Shown: one piece after another, positions 1 to 8,029 of the stretch
Layout of the letters: every line of letters starts with the position of its first letter
Position numbering within the stretch: position 1 is the first letter of the stretch
Assembly: GCF_023700745.1 (NCBI RefSeq)
Contig: NZ_JAMPYG010000015.1
Location: forward strand, 21,210 to 85,209
Source of the DNA: Rhodoferax sp.
GTDB lineage: Bacteria > Pseudomonadota > Gammaproteobacteria > Burkholderiales > Burkholderiaceae_C
DNA: 64,000 nucleotides
Direction of reading: 5' to 3'
Program-made: the position numbers and the translations under genes
Notes under the pieces: generated by a model
The model's input: only the letters and a program-made list of their open reading frames with translations
What the model was told of the DNA's origin: nothing
Database searches by the model: none

Positions 1-109
1 CTTGATTCTCGTAGCTTCAAGGGTGATCAGTGCTTTGTCGGCCCCCTGGTCAAATCCGCGCCGGCCGCAACAATATCGCCCGAATTCAGTAGTCGTGAGT
101 GACTTGAAC

Positions 110-224
110 TTTCCCGTCCGGGAATTTTTGCGTGGAGAGGATCTGAATATGCCCATAATTTCCCGATCAGGAAAATTATCTTGCAAAAGGCAGCCTAACG
201 GTTAATAATTTCCCGAACAGGAAA
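110..224. promoter_or_regulatory. three HipB-type operators upstream of hipBA
   Basis: Three copies of a 16-bp inverted repeat of the form TTTCCCG-NN-CGGGAAA lie at 110-125, 159-174 and 209-224. The second and third are nearly identical (TTTCCCGATCAGGAAA and TTTCCCGAACAGGAAA). The start-to-start distances are 49 and 50 bp. The last copy overlaps the ribosome binding site of hipB, and the middle one lies just upstream of the likely -35 element. HipB-family dimers are known to bind repeated palindromes in front of their own operon. Autoregulation of this operon is therefore inferred. Confidence 0.8.
181..208 (+). promoter_or_regulatory. candidate hipBA promoter
   Basis: A -35-like TTGCAA (181-186) and a -10-like TAATAA (203-208) are separated by 16 bp, between the second and third operators. 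The predicted transcript would start inside the third operator and have a leader of about 15 nt. This is a match by eye to sigma-70 consensus only. Confidence 0.45.
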
Positions 225-229
225 TATTC

Positions 230-445
230 ATGCCAGCGCTCATCGACTCGCCCGAAACACTCGGCACCACCGTCCAAGCGGCCCGCAAGCGGCTGGGCCT
301 GACCCAACCACAGCTGGCCTTGGCAGCGGGTGTCGGGGTTCGCTTTGTGGTGGAGCTTGAGGCGGGTAAGCCCACGCTGCGCTTGGAGAAAGTGCTGAGT
401 GTCTTGCACGCCCTGGGCGGCCGAGTGCTGGTGGAAGGCCTCTGA
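230..445 (+). CDS. hipB: HipB-family antitoxin, XRE-type helix-turn-helix
   Basis: This 71-residue protein is nearly all a Cro/C1-type helix-turn-helix. The motif runs from about residue 14 (QAARKRLGLTQPQLALAAGV) to residue 50 and ends in VRFVVELEAGKPTLRLEKV, typical of HipB antitoxins that pair with HipA kinases. It should bind the palindromes at 110-224 and neutralise the downstream HipA. The ATG at 230 is preceded by AGGAAA, which overlaps the third operator. The stop codon is one base from the hipA start, so the two genes are probably translationally coupled. Confidence 0.9.
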   Translation: MPALIDSPETLGTTVQAARKRLGLTQPQLALAAGVGVRFVVELEAGKPTLRLEKVLSVLHALGGRVLVEGL

Positions 446-446
446 C

Positions 447-1766
447 ATGCCCAAGCAACTCACTGTCTGGTTGTTCGGTCACCACATCGGTACGCTGGCA
501 CAAGTGGATGGACGCTTGGGTTTTAGCTATGCACCCGAATGGTTGACCCAGACCGATGCCGTGCCCTTGTCGCAGTCACTACCGCTCCAACCCGAGCCTT
601 TTGATGACCGTGCTACCCGGCCGTTCTTCGCCGGACTGCTGCCCGAAGGAGGCAAACGCAAGCTGATAGCCCAGGCGTTGCACGTTTCCCGACAAAACGA
701 CTTTGCCTTGCTTGATGGCATCGGTGGTGAGTGCGCTGGTGCAGTCACCTTGCTCGAAGCCGGTCAAATCCCCTCAGCCGGTGTCACTGACGACGCCGTG
801 CGCTGGTTGGCCAACCCGGATTTGGTGAGCGTGCTCGACGATATGCCGCGCCGCCCCATGCTCGTGGGTGAGCAAGACATGCGCCTGTCGTTAGCAGGCG
901 CGCAAGACAAACTTCCTGTGGTGGTACGCCTTGAATCTGGCACGGTGCAGATTGGGCTGCCCAAATTCGGCATGCCCAGCACCCACATCCTCAAACCCGC
1001 CATCCCCGGCATTGAGGGCAGCGTGTTCAACGAAGGCTTTTGCATGGCGCTGGCCCGCGCGCTCAAGCTGGATGTGGCCAAAACCGCCGTCCATCGTGTG
1101 GAAGATGGGCCGCAGAAGCGAGAGTTTTTGCTGGTGGAGCGCTACGACCGCCAGCATGCGCAGGCCGATTCGGCAGCTTCATCAAACCCATTGGCCCAAT
1201 GGGTACGCCTGCACCAGGAAGACTTTTGCCAAGCGCTGGGTGTGCCGCCCGAAATCAAATACCAAAATGAAGGCGGCCCGGATCTGGCCCAGGCCTTTGC
1301 CCTGCTGCGCCGTGCCACTCGCCCCAGCGCACCCAGCACCCTGCGCTTGCTGGACTTTGTCATCTTCAACGCGCTGGTGGGCAATCACGACGCGCACTCC
1401 AAAAATTTCTCTTTGTTGTACACGCCAAGGGGTGCCGTGCTGGCACCTTTGTACGACGTTCTGTCCACCGCTGTTTACCCGCGACTCACCGACAAGATGG
1501 CCATGAAAATTGGCAGTAAATACAAATTTTCTGAAGTGCAGGCGCGACATTGGGAGCAATTTGCGGGTGGCGCGCAACTGTCTCCGGCTCAGGTTAAAAA
1601 ACGCATTCTTGACATCGCCAATCGCCTGCCCGATCTGGCCCGCGCCACCCAGGCAACCCTTGGATCACAAGGTAACGGCCACCCTATCCTGGGCCAGATC
1701 GTCACGCTGATCGACCAACGCTGCGCCCTCACCATTCGCCGCCTCACAGAAACACAAGAAAAGTAA
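447..1766 (+). CDS. hipA: HipA-family serine/threonine kinase toxin
   Basis: This 439-residue protein matches the usual length of HipA (about 440). The N-terminal HipA_1 region includes FFAGLLPEGGKR (about residues 60-72). The kinase-like C-terminal domain contains LSLAGAQDKLPVV, the catalytic loop NHDAHSKNF (Asp315, Asn320) and a metal-binding LYDV (Asp337). E. coli HipA phosphorylates glutamyl-tRNA synthetase and causes growth arrest and persistence; the target here is unknown. The start is the ATG right after the hipB stop, and an upstream start inside hipB would be less natural. No frameshift is seen, so the toxin looks intact. It ends 16 bp before a broken pglX gene, so it may have been an accessory module of a BREX locus. 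Confidence 0.92.
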   Translation: MPKQLTVWLFGHHIGTLAQVDGRLGFSYAPEWLTQTDAVPLSQSLPLQPEPFDDRATRPFFAGLLPEGGKRKLIAQALHVSRQNDFALLDGIGGECAGAVTLLEAGQIPSAGVTDDAVRWLANPDLVSVLDDMPRRPMLVGEQDMRLSLAGAQDKLPVVVRLESGTVQIGLPKFGMPSTHILKPAIPGIEGSVFNEGFCMALARALKLDVAKTAVHRVEDGPQKREFLLVERYDRQHAQADSAASSNPLAQWVRLHQEDFCQALGVPPEIKYQNEGGPDLAQAFALLRRATRPSAPSTLRLLDFVIFNALVGNHDAHSKNFSLLYTPRGAVLAPLYDVLSTAVYPRLTDKMAMKIGSKYKFSEVQARHWEQFAGGAQLSPAQVKKRILDIANRLPDLARATQATLGSQGNGHPILGQIVTLIDQRCALTIRRLTETQEK

Positions 1767-1782
1767 TCACCCCAGGGACCCC

Positions 1783-1983
1783 ATGAACAAAGCCAAACTC
1801 AAGTCCTACGCCCCACAAGCCCGCCAAGACTTCATCGCCGCCGTCACTGCACGCGCCAACCTGCTGGGCTTGTCTGAAAAGGCGGGCCAGCTAGAAGTAG
1901 CCCCCGCCCAAACCCAAGGCGACGTCACTCTCATCGCAGGCCTTGCCTGGCCCGCCAAAGTATCTATCTCAATGCTGAAGTGA
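1783..1983 (+). pseudogene. pglX: 5' remnant of BREX methyltransferase gene pglX
   Basis: The open frame encodes 66 residues, of which about the first 58 look like the conserved start of PglX/BrxX, the adenine-specific methyltransferase of BREX type 1 phage defence. The recognisable pieces are MNKAKLKSYAPQAR, DFIAAVTARANLLGLS and GDVTLIAGLAWPAKV. Full PglX proteins are about 1,150-1,250 residues, so almost the whole gene, including the methyltransferase motifs, is missing. The similarity stops after WPAKV near base 1957, followed by eight unrelated residues and a stop. The ATG has its own AGGGA ribosome binding site 16 bp behind hipA. The identification rests on remembered family sequence. 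Confidence 0.7.
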
Positions 1984-2019
1984 AAGAATTCTCCATGTTG
2001 GTTGATCTCAAGGGGTCAG

Positions 2020-2455
2020 TCACGCGTCAATCGTCTCAATCAGGAGTCCTTTCGGCTTACCTGTGCCATTGACCACGACCCGGCAACGCGCAGCGATCCA
2101 ATTTTGTGCTTTGGTTGCTTGGTAGATTCGCTCGGACATTTCATAGCCGAAAGGGTCATGCCAGGATGCTTCGATCCGTCGGCACTTTGCACCAATGCGT
2201 AGCTGGGCATCTTTTGACAACCTTACGATTGCGCGATCAAGCCCCACCTGATCAGCTCGAAACAGCAGTTGAACTGGTACATCCTGCATGGCGCTGAAGC
2301 GGCGATTTGGTAGGCTGGCACTGGCGGTTTTGCCATGCGCAAATTGGATCTGAACTGAGCCTTCGCCAGAGTCCATTTGCCGACCAACTTTTGTGATATT
2401 TGAAGCGCATTTACGACGGTAAATTGCCTCTAAAAAATCAGTTGTTTGCCAGGTC
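2020..2455 (-). pseudogene. unknown protein, 5' end removed by the IS21 element
   Basis: An open frame on the minus strand runs out of the IS element's left end and stops at 2020. It has no ATG start outside the element except an internal one at 2376, which would give 118 residues, and no ribosome binding site is visible there. The frame reads as protein-like throughout (for example SASLPNRRFSAMQDVPVQLL and RRIEASWHDPFGYEMSER). It is therefore probably the tail of a longer gene cut by the insertion. I do not recognise a family. The tail, ending GTGKPKGLLIETIDA, is mildly reminiscent of nucleic-acid-binding beta-barrel domains, but not enough to name one. Confidence 0.4.
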
Positions 2456-2482
2456 TGTTGGCGCGCGTCCAATATTCCTCAG
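2456..2482 (+). repeat. IS21 left terminal inverted repeat
   Basis: The 27 bases begin TGTTGGCGCGCGTCCA and end CCTCAG. They match the reverse complement of 5031-5057 at 22 positions, including the first 12. Confidence 0.85.
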
Positions 2483-2650
2483 GCGTGCGCGCCGAGCGAA
2501 TACTCAGGGAATGCAGCCAGTCTTGAATGACTGACCTGTGGATAAGTTTATCTCACGGATGGTTTTCAATTCGGTTTCGTATTCATTCACAGCCAGCGTG
2601 GGAAGCCGCGCAGGGCGTAGCCCGAAGCGGATTTCCACGCTGAGCGCTTG

Positions 2651-3454
2651 TCAGAACGGCACCTCCTGATCTGTTCCCTTGGGTCGTTTGATTTGCTCCC
2701 TGGCCTTTATGCGGGACTTCGCTGTGGCCGTGCTGTGGCGGAAGCGGTAAGACTCGTTGCCGCTCTCCACGATATGGCAGTGGTGCGTGAGCCGGTCCAG
2801 CAATGCCGTTGTCATCTTCGCATCGCCAAACACGCTGGCCCACTCCCCGAACGTCAGGTTGGTGGTGATCATCACGCTGGTGTGCTCGTAGAGCTTGGAC
2901 AGCAGATGAAACAGCAATGCTCCGCCGGCCTGGCTGAATGGCAGATAGCCCAGCTCGTCCAGAATCACCAAGTCCATGCGCATGAGCGCAAACGCCAGTT
3001 TTCCGGCTTTGCCCGCAGCCTTCTCTTGCTCCAGCAGGTTCACCAAATCGACCGTTGAGTAAAACCGCACACGCTTGGCTTTTTGCGTAATGCCGGCCAC
3101 GCCCAAGGCCGTTGCCAAGTGCGTCTTGCCGGTGCCGGTGCCGCCAATAAAGACGACGTTGTGCGCCTCCTGCGTAAATGACATGGTTGCCAGTTCTTTT
3201 ATCAGGCCCTGATCCACCTTGGAGTGGTCGAAGTCAAACCCAGCCAGATCGCGGTGTACCGGGAACTTGGCGCTGTGCAATTGGTAGCGAATGGAGCGCA
3301 TGGCTCGGTCGGTATATTCCATATCCAGCAGGTGCTCGACCAACCAGCTTGCCGTTTGCAATCCAACGGTATTGCCTTGGGCAACCAGATCTTCCCAGGC
3401 ACTGGACATGCCGTAAAGACGCAAGTCCTTGAGTTCTGTGGCAACTTCACGCAT
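2651..3454 (-). CDS. istB: IS21 helper ATPase IstB
   Basis: This 267-residue AAA+ protein is the transposition helper of IS21 elements. Walker A ([16 protein letters not shown]) and Walker B ([12 protein letters not shown]) are intact, and the IstB N-terminal region ([17 protein letters not shown]) is present. IstB selects target DNA and activates the IstA transposase. I chose the ATG at 3454 because it starts the conserved N-terminus and overlaps the istA stop by 8 bases, the usual arrangement. A longer upstream extension would lie wholly inside istA. Confidence 0.93.
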   Translation of the reverse strand: MREVATELKDLRLYGMSSAWEDLVAQGNTVGLQTASWLVEHLLDMEYTDRAMRSIRYQLHSAKFPVHRDLAGFDFDHSKVDQGLIKELATMSFTQEAHNVVFIGGTGTGKTHLATALGVAGITQKAKRVRFYSTVDLVNLLEQEKAAGKAGKLAFALMRMDLVILDELGYLPFSQAGGALLFHLLSKLYEHTSVMITTNLTFGEWASVFGDAKMTTALLDRLTHHCHIVESGNESYRFRHSTATAKSRIKAREQIKRPKGTDQEVPF

Positions 3455-4943
3455 GGTCCACCTCCGTGCGCAGGCTGTCATATCGGCCTGCATCGGCAAT
3501 CGGCTCCTCACTCACTTCCAGATGCGTTTGCACGGACTGTGGTGGCGACACTGACTTCAGTCGGTTAAGAACGTTCTCAATGTGTTCGGCACTCGGGTTG
3601 CCAGATTCCAGCACCAGGTCCACCGCTACCAACACCGGCTCCAGTCCGGATCTGGGAACTGCCGCCAATACCTTGGCCATCACCCGGTCGCCGCCATCGT
3701 GCTTGAGCAGCAAGGCGCGTAGACGCATGAGTGGCTGAGGCATGTCCGCAAATGGCGCTCCATTGCGTAATGCCCCTGGCTTGCGTTCAATGAGCGGAAT
3801 GTAGTGCTGCCAGTCGTAGCGGGTTTGCTTGCGCTCGAAGCAGCGGATATGGCTGGCCACCACGGCATCGTGCGCGACGAAGTCAATGTGCTCCGGGTAC
3901 ACCCGCACACTGACGATTTGCCCCACCAGTTCACATGGCACTGAGTAACGGCAACGGTCATAAATCACCAGACAGGTGCTGCTGACTTTGCCCAGCGTTT
4001 CAACATAGCCGTCAAACGGCGCCACCATGGGCATGAGGCTGGACTGCTCATGTTCGAGCATCTCGGCGATGGTGTGTTCAGTAAATTCCGGGTGGCGCAA
4101 TTCATGCCAGAGCGTTCGGCACTTCGCCAGCAGCCACAGGTTGAGCTCGGTAAAGGAGCCAAACCGTTCCTTGGCCGCATCCTGCCAAATCCGCAACCGG
4201 CTGTCTTGAACGTTCTTCTCCACCACGCCTTTCTCCCAGCCGCTGGCAACGTTGCAGAAGTCCGGATCAAACAGATAGTGCGAGGCCATCGCTGCAAAGC
4301 GCGTGTTCACCACTCGGCTCTTGCCCTTGTTGACCTTGTCCACGGCAGTGCGCATGTTGTCGTAAATGCCCCGCCGGGGAATTCCACCCAAGGCCATGAA
4401 CGAACGGGTGTGCGCATCGAACAGCATTTCGTGACTCTGTGTGGGGTACGCCTGCAACACGAAGGCACGGCTGGCACACAGTTTCAGGTGTGCCGCCAGA
4501 ATCTTGCGCCACACACCGCCGACGAGCAGTCGCTCCTCACTCCAATCGAATTGAAACGCCTCCCCAAGTTCAAATCGCAATGGCACAAACGCCTTGACCA
4601 GTGCTTGCCCACCAGCCTCCCGCCACCTGCGCACAAACTCGGTTACACGACTGTAGTCGCCGTCAAACCCCAATACCTGGATCTCCTTGAATAACCTCAG
4701 CGCCGTGCGCCGGTCCCGCTTGGGGCGACGTGAATCCACTTCCAGCGCCTTGGTCAATTGCGCTGCAAACGGGGCAATCTTGGTGTCTTCAGCGATACGC
4801 CGCTGGTACTTCGGCTCCGTGCGCTCCGGTGCGTTGAGCCACTTGCTGATCGTCTTTCGGGTCAGCCCCGTACGCCGCTCAATTTCTGAAATCGACAAAC
4901 CGTCACGGTAAAACAAGCGTCGAACAATGCCCAAATCTTTCAT
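3447..4943 (-). CDS. istA: IS21 transposase IstA
   Basis: This 498-residue transposase has an N-terminal helix-turn-helix ([20 protein letters not shown]) and an rve-type DDE integrase core starting near [10 protein letters not shown]-terminal Mu-transposase-like domain follows. It cuts and joins the element's ends with IstB. Two in-frame ATGs occur at 4952 and 4943. The ribosome binding site AAGGAG touches the first but lies 9 bases from the second, so 4943 is the better start. No internal stop is seen, so the element may still be active. Confidence 0.93.
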   Translation of the reverse strand: MKDLGIVRRLFYRDGLSISEIERRTGLTRKTISKWLNAPERTEPKYQRRIAEDTKIAPFAAQLTKALEVDSRRPKRDRRTALRLFKEIQVLGFDGDYSRVTEFVRRWREAGGQALVKAFVPLRFELGEAFQFDWSEERLLVGGVWRKILAAHLKLCASRAFVLQAYPTQSHEMLFDAHTRSFMALGGIPRRGIYDNMRTAVDKVNKGKSRVVNTRFAAMASHYLFDPDFCNVASGWEKGVVEKNVQDSRLRIWQDAAKERFGSFTELNLWLLAKCRTLWHELRHPEFTEHTIAEMLEHEQSSLMPMVAPFDGYVETLGKVSSTCLVIYDRCRYSVPCELVGQIVSVRVYPEHIDFVAHDAVVASHIRCFERKQTRYDWQHYIPLIERKPGALRNGAPFADMPQPLMRLRALLLKHDGGDRVMAKVLAAVPRSGLEPVLVAVDLVLESGNPSAEHIENVLNRLKSVSPPQSVQTHLEVSEEPIADAGRYDSLRTEVDHA

Positions 4944-5030
4944 GGTGATCATCTCCTTCTGTTCTGCTTAAAAAAAGAGCAGGAAGGTTAATCACCCTGA
5001 GTAAATTTCGACGCCCACTACTCAGTCAAA

Positions 5031-5057
5031 CTGGGGAAATCTGGTCGCGCGCCAACA
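5031..5057 (-). repeat. IS21 right terminal inverted repeat
   Basis: Read on the minus strand it begins TGTTGGCGCGCGACCA and ends CCCCAG, pairing with the left repeat at 2456-2482. It sits upstream of istA. Confidence 0.85.
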
Positions 5058-5112
5058 CCCAACCTTCATTTGGAATCAACAGGCAGGTGTCCCTATTCAT
5101 TAATGGGTCAAA

Positions 5113-5712
5113 CTATTCCAACCAAGCGTGGCGCGAAAGCCAGCGTCCTAGTTCGTTGTCATTGGCTAGCTCAAGCTTTAGAAATAGGCTGGCCCGGTGA
5201 GTCTCCACCGAGCGCGGGCTACAAGCGGGGATTAGTTTTCGGGCGACTTCCTTGTTCGATTGCCCCAGGCCAACTTGCCGTGCGACTTCCCGTTCGCGTG
5301 GTGTGAGCTCCAACCAGCGCGCCATTGCATTGGCGCGCTCCCTGGCTTCGGCCATGGCAGATGGTAATTTTTCCAATAGTTGCTGTGTATCGGGCTTGAC
5401 TACCCAGTCAAATGCCCCCAGACGCACCGCTTCAAGCGCCATGGGTATGGTGCCATGGCCAGACAGAAAAAGCACCACCAGCGGACTGCGGCGCATACGT
5501 AATTGTTCCAGCACGGCCAAGCCACTCATTCCCCCCATGCGCAGGTCAAGGATCACGCAGCCAGGTCGTTGCGGGTCAAGCACTTGTAGAAACGACTCGC
5601 CAGAATCAAAGCCCTGCACCGCTAGTCCTTGAGAGAACAGCAATAGCAACAGCGAGCGCCGCAGTGCCTCGTCGTCGTCAACGACGTAGAGGGTGAGAGC
5701 AACATCGGTCAT
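5113..5712 (-). CDS. FixJ/DctR-type LuxR response regulator
   Basis: This 199-residue protein has an N-terminal receiver domain (YVVDDDEALRRSLLLLL; phospho-acceptor Asp in VILDLRMGGMSG; the switch serine in FLSGHG; conserved Lys in WVVKP). A C-terminal LuxR-type helix-turn-helix follows (LTPREREVARQVGLGQSNKE, then SVETHR). The linker inside the recognition region (KLIPACSPRS) is slightly longer than usual. It is translated from an ATG that overlaps the stop of the upstream kinase by 4 bases, so the two are a cognate pair. It probably activates the divergent DASS transporter gene through the palindrome at 7940-7957. Confidence 0.92.
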   Translation of the reverse strand: MTDVALTLYVVDDDEALRRSLLLLLFSQGLAVQGFDSGESFLQVLDPQRPGCVILDLRMGGMSGLAVLEQLRMRRSPLVVLFLSGHGTIPMALEAVRLGAFDWVVKPDTQQLLEKLPSAMAEARERANAMARWLELTPREREVARQVGLGQSNKEVARKLIPACSPRSVETHRASLFLKLELANDNELGRWLSRHAWLE

Positions 5713-7856
5713 ACGCTGAAAGCCAAAGTAAAGGAAAAAACTGCACCACCATCCTTGCGGTTGGCGACCTTCAAGTGTCCGCCATGCGCTTCGACAATAG
5801 TGCGGCAGATGTTGAGTCCGAGGCCAAGCCCATCGGGCTTGGTGCTGAAAAAGGGGTTGAACACCTGCTCTTGCGATGCCTCCGGTACGCCGGGTCCACG
5901 ATCGCCGATTTGAATCAGTATGGCGCGTTCGAGCAAGGTGGTTTCGATGTCGATCACATGGCGCGCCGGGGGCAAGTCCTGGGTCGCCTGCATTGCATTT
6001 TGCAGAAGATTGATCAACACTTGCTCCAGCAAAACACGGTTACCACGGATGTGTGGCAAGTTTTCGGTCAATTGGGTATTGACGATGGTCAGGTTGCGCT
6101 GCAATTCTGGTTTGAGCAGTGTCAGGGAATGCGCGATCACCGCATGCACATCGCAGTCTTCGTAACTGCCGCGCTGGGGGTTAATGAAGACGCGTACACG
6201 CTTGACAATTTCGCTGGCCCGCTGGGATTGCTCGACAATGTCTTCAAGCACAGTAACAAGTAGCTCCCGCTTCGCCTGACCCGCTATCGCACGCGCAGCC
6301 ACGGCAAAATTCGACAGTGCCATCAAAGGCTGATTGAGCTCATGCGCCAGCGTCGATGCCATCTCGCCCACGCTGGCCAGGCGTGCGCTGCGCTGGAGTT
6401 GCCGCTCCTGTTCGTGTTGGCGGTTTTCGGCAATTTTTTGCGCCGTGATATCCACAACTGAACTCATCCAGCCCTGCTGGCGGCCCTGTCGGTCGATCAG
6501 TGGTGCGGTGTAGACCTGAGTGATCACATCGTGTCCGTCGTGATGACGCACCCGCGACTCAAAGCCATGCGGTAAAGATTCGGCTTGTAGCGAGGCCTCG
6601 CGCTGACGCATGTACTTGTCCAGATCGTCTGGATGCCAATAAGGATAAGGCGCCTTGCAGCCCAACAACTCCTCGGCGCTATAGCCAACCATTTCGCAAA
6701 AAGCCCGATTGACATAGATGATGCGCCCCTCGGGATCGCGTGCCCGCATGCCGACCAGAAGTGCGTCTTCCATCGCCTTGCGAAAAGCATGCGCTTCTTC
6801 CAAGTCATAGGTACGCTCCTTGACGCGTTGCTCGAGTTCACGCTTTGCCTGAAGCTGCTCGACAAAGCGCTGTTCGTGCAGCCGCCAGTACAAGCCAGCG
6901 AGCAACAGAACTGCGGCCAGCAAAGTGGTCAGTGCGAGAGCTTCTTGACGGGCTCGCTGCACGCTCTTCAAGTCGCTGGTCACAGTCAGGGTCCAGGCCA
7001 GTTCTGGCAAGCTTGCCTCCAGAGCAAGGAAGGAGCGTTGCTTATGCTTCACGGTGGCCTGAAACTCGTAAGTGGGCGAACCGGGTACACGCGTTACCCG
7101 CCAGGGCAAGATATCGTAATGGCTGCGCATACCGTACTGGCCGTTTAACTTGAGCCAGGCCAGATCTCCACTCGAAAGGTGATCGCTGCTACGGTACAGC
7201 CATTCAGGCTCTGAGCTCAGGAAAACAATGCCACGGTTATCCTGCAAAACAACCGGATCGGCGCTATTGACCCAGGAGTTCTCCAGTGCGCTCAGACTGA
7301 CTTTGACGGCAATCACGCCAATCACTTGGCTTTGGTTTAGCACGGGCTCAGCGATAAAAAATCCAGGGGTGCCCGTGGTCAAGCCAACGCCGTAAAAAAA
7401 ACCGCGCCGACCTTGCAATGCCTCCTTGAAGTAAGGCCGCTGTTGATAGGACTGCCCAACAAAACTATCGGTACTGTTCCAATTGCTGGCGGCGAGCGTC
7501 ATGCCGTTTGAGCTCATGACAAAAAGGGCGGCAGATTCGGTGCGATCCTTAAGATCTGAAAAGTACTGGTTGACCTTCTTGCTCAGCAGGCTGTCTGAGG
7601 GATTGAGTAACAATGACTGCACATCTGGGTGACGCGCTGCTGCATAGGGCAAATAGCCATGCTTTTCTGCAATGCCTCGGATACCCAGTGCATTCGCCTG
7701 AGCGACCTGCTGCAGCGCTTCAGTCTTGATCTGCAATTCACGGCGTTCGGCCCAGTGGCCCATCAAAATTATTGACAGACCGACTACCAGCGCGAGCAGC
7801 CCCCAGCGCCATAAATGCCGCCAAGACAAACTCCGAAAAATGGACGCAAGCATCAT
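5709..7856 (-). CDS. DctB/DctS-like sensor histidine kinase
   Basis: This large membrane sensor (715 residues) has a first transmembrane helix (about 15-35) and a periplasmic double-Cache domain of the DctB kind (VGQSYQQRPYFKEALQGRRG). A second helix (TTLLAAVLLLAGLYW), a PAS domain (DPEGRIIYVNRAFCEMVGYS), a HisKA domain (H-box LAHELNQPLMALSNF) and an HATPase domain (GDRGPGVP, GLGLGLNI) follow. DctB-type Cache domains usually bind C4-dicarboxylates, which fits the neighbouring DASS transporter. The start is uncertain among TTG 7862, ATG 7856 and ATG 7853, because no clear ribosome binding site is visible. I used 7856. Confidence 0.9.
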   Translation of the reverse strand: MMLASIFRSLSWRHLWRWGLLALVVGLSIILMGHWAERRELQIKTEALQQVAQANALGIRGIAEKHGYLPYAAARHPDVQSLLLNPSDSLLSKKVNQYFSDLKDRTESAALFVMSSNGMTLAASNWNSTDSFVGQSYQQRPYFKEALQGRRGFFYGVGLTTGTPGFFIAEPVLNQSQVIGVIAVKVSLSALENSWVNSADPVVLQDNRGIVFLSSEPEWLYRSSDHLSSGDLAWLKLNGQYGMRSHYDILPWRVTRVPGSPTYEFQATVKHKQRSFLALEASLPELAWTLTVTSDLKSVQRARQEALALTTLLAAVLLLAGLYWRLHEQRFVEQLQAKRELEQRVKERTYDLEEAHAFRKAMEDALLVGMRARDPEGRIIYVNRAFCEMVGYSAEELLGCKAPYPYWHPDDLDKYMRQREASLQAESLPHGFESRVRHHDGHDVITQVYTAPLIDRQGRQQGWMSSVVDITAQKIAENRQHEQERQLQRSARLASVGEMASTLAHELNQPLMALSNFAVAARAIAGQAKRELLVTVLEDIVEQSQRASEIVKRVRVFINPQRGSYEDCDVHAVIAHSLTLLKPELQRNLTIVNTQLTENLPHIRGNRVLLEQVLINLLQNAMQATQDLPPARHVIDIETTLLERAILIQIGDRGPGVPEASQEQVFNPFFSTKPDGLGLGLNICRTIVEAHGGHLKVANRKDGGAVFSFTLAFSV

Positions 7857-7939
7857 TTTCAATGGGGTGGATTTCTAACTGAGAATGCAGCCTCAACGAT
7901 AACGCTAATCGCGCACGTGAAGCACGCCATAACGTTCGT

Positions 7940-7957
7940 CTGCGTATTTCTACGCAG
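7940..7957. promoter_or_regulatory. candidate response-regulator binding palindrome
   Basis: CTGCGTA-TTTC-TACGCAG is a perfect 7-bp inverted repeat with a 4-bp spacer in the divergent region between the sensor kinase and the transporter. It is centred about 80 bp upstream of the transporter ATG. Its size and place suit a dimeric LuxR-type regulator such as the one at 5113-5712. Binding is inferred from symmetry and position only. Confidence 0.5.
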
Positions 7958-8029
7958 AACCAGGGTGCCATTCGCACGGATGCACAAATTGCGGGTGTTT
8001 TCTACACTGGCCAATATCAGGAGATATTT

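Larger units (their letters stand above)
2456..5057 (-). mobile_element. complete IS21-family insertion sequence
   Basis: The 2,602-bp element carries overlapping istA and istB genes in the standard order, both intact. It is bounded by 27-bp terminal inverted repeats that start TGTTGGCGCGCG and match at 22 of 27 positions. A second, inner inverted repeat (TACTCAGGG) lies at 2501-2509 and 4995-5003, as is common in IS21 members with multiple terminal repeats. I see no direct target duplication in the flanks (AGGTC on the left, CCCAAC on the right). That fits a rearrangement after insertion, or two copies that recombined. It separates the hipBA/pglX scar from the two-component genes. Confidence 0.88.

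Noticed and set aside
2..205. 67-codon frame before hipB
   Set aside because: It runs through two of the three operators and shows no domain or ribosome binding site. In the first frame a short tail ending at base 102 could be the end of an upstream gene, but nothing supports it.
2440..2475. TTG start for the unknown minus-strand protein at 2472
   Set aside because: This start lies inside the IS21 terminal repeat, so it cannot be the original start of the flanking gene.
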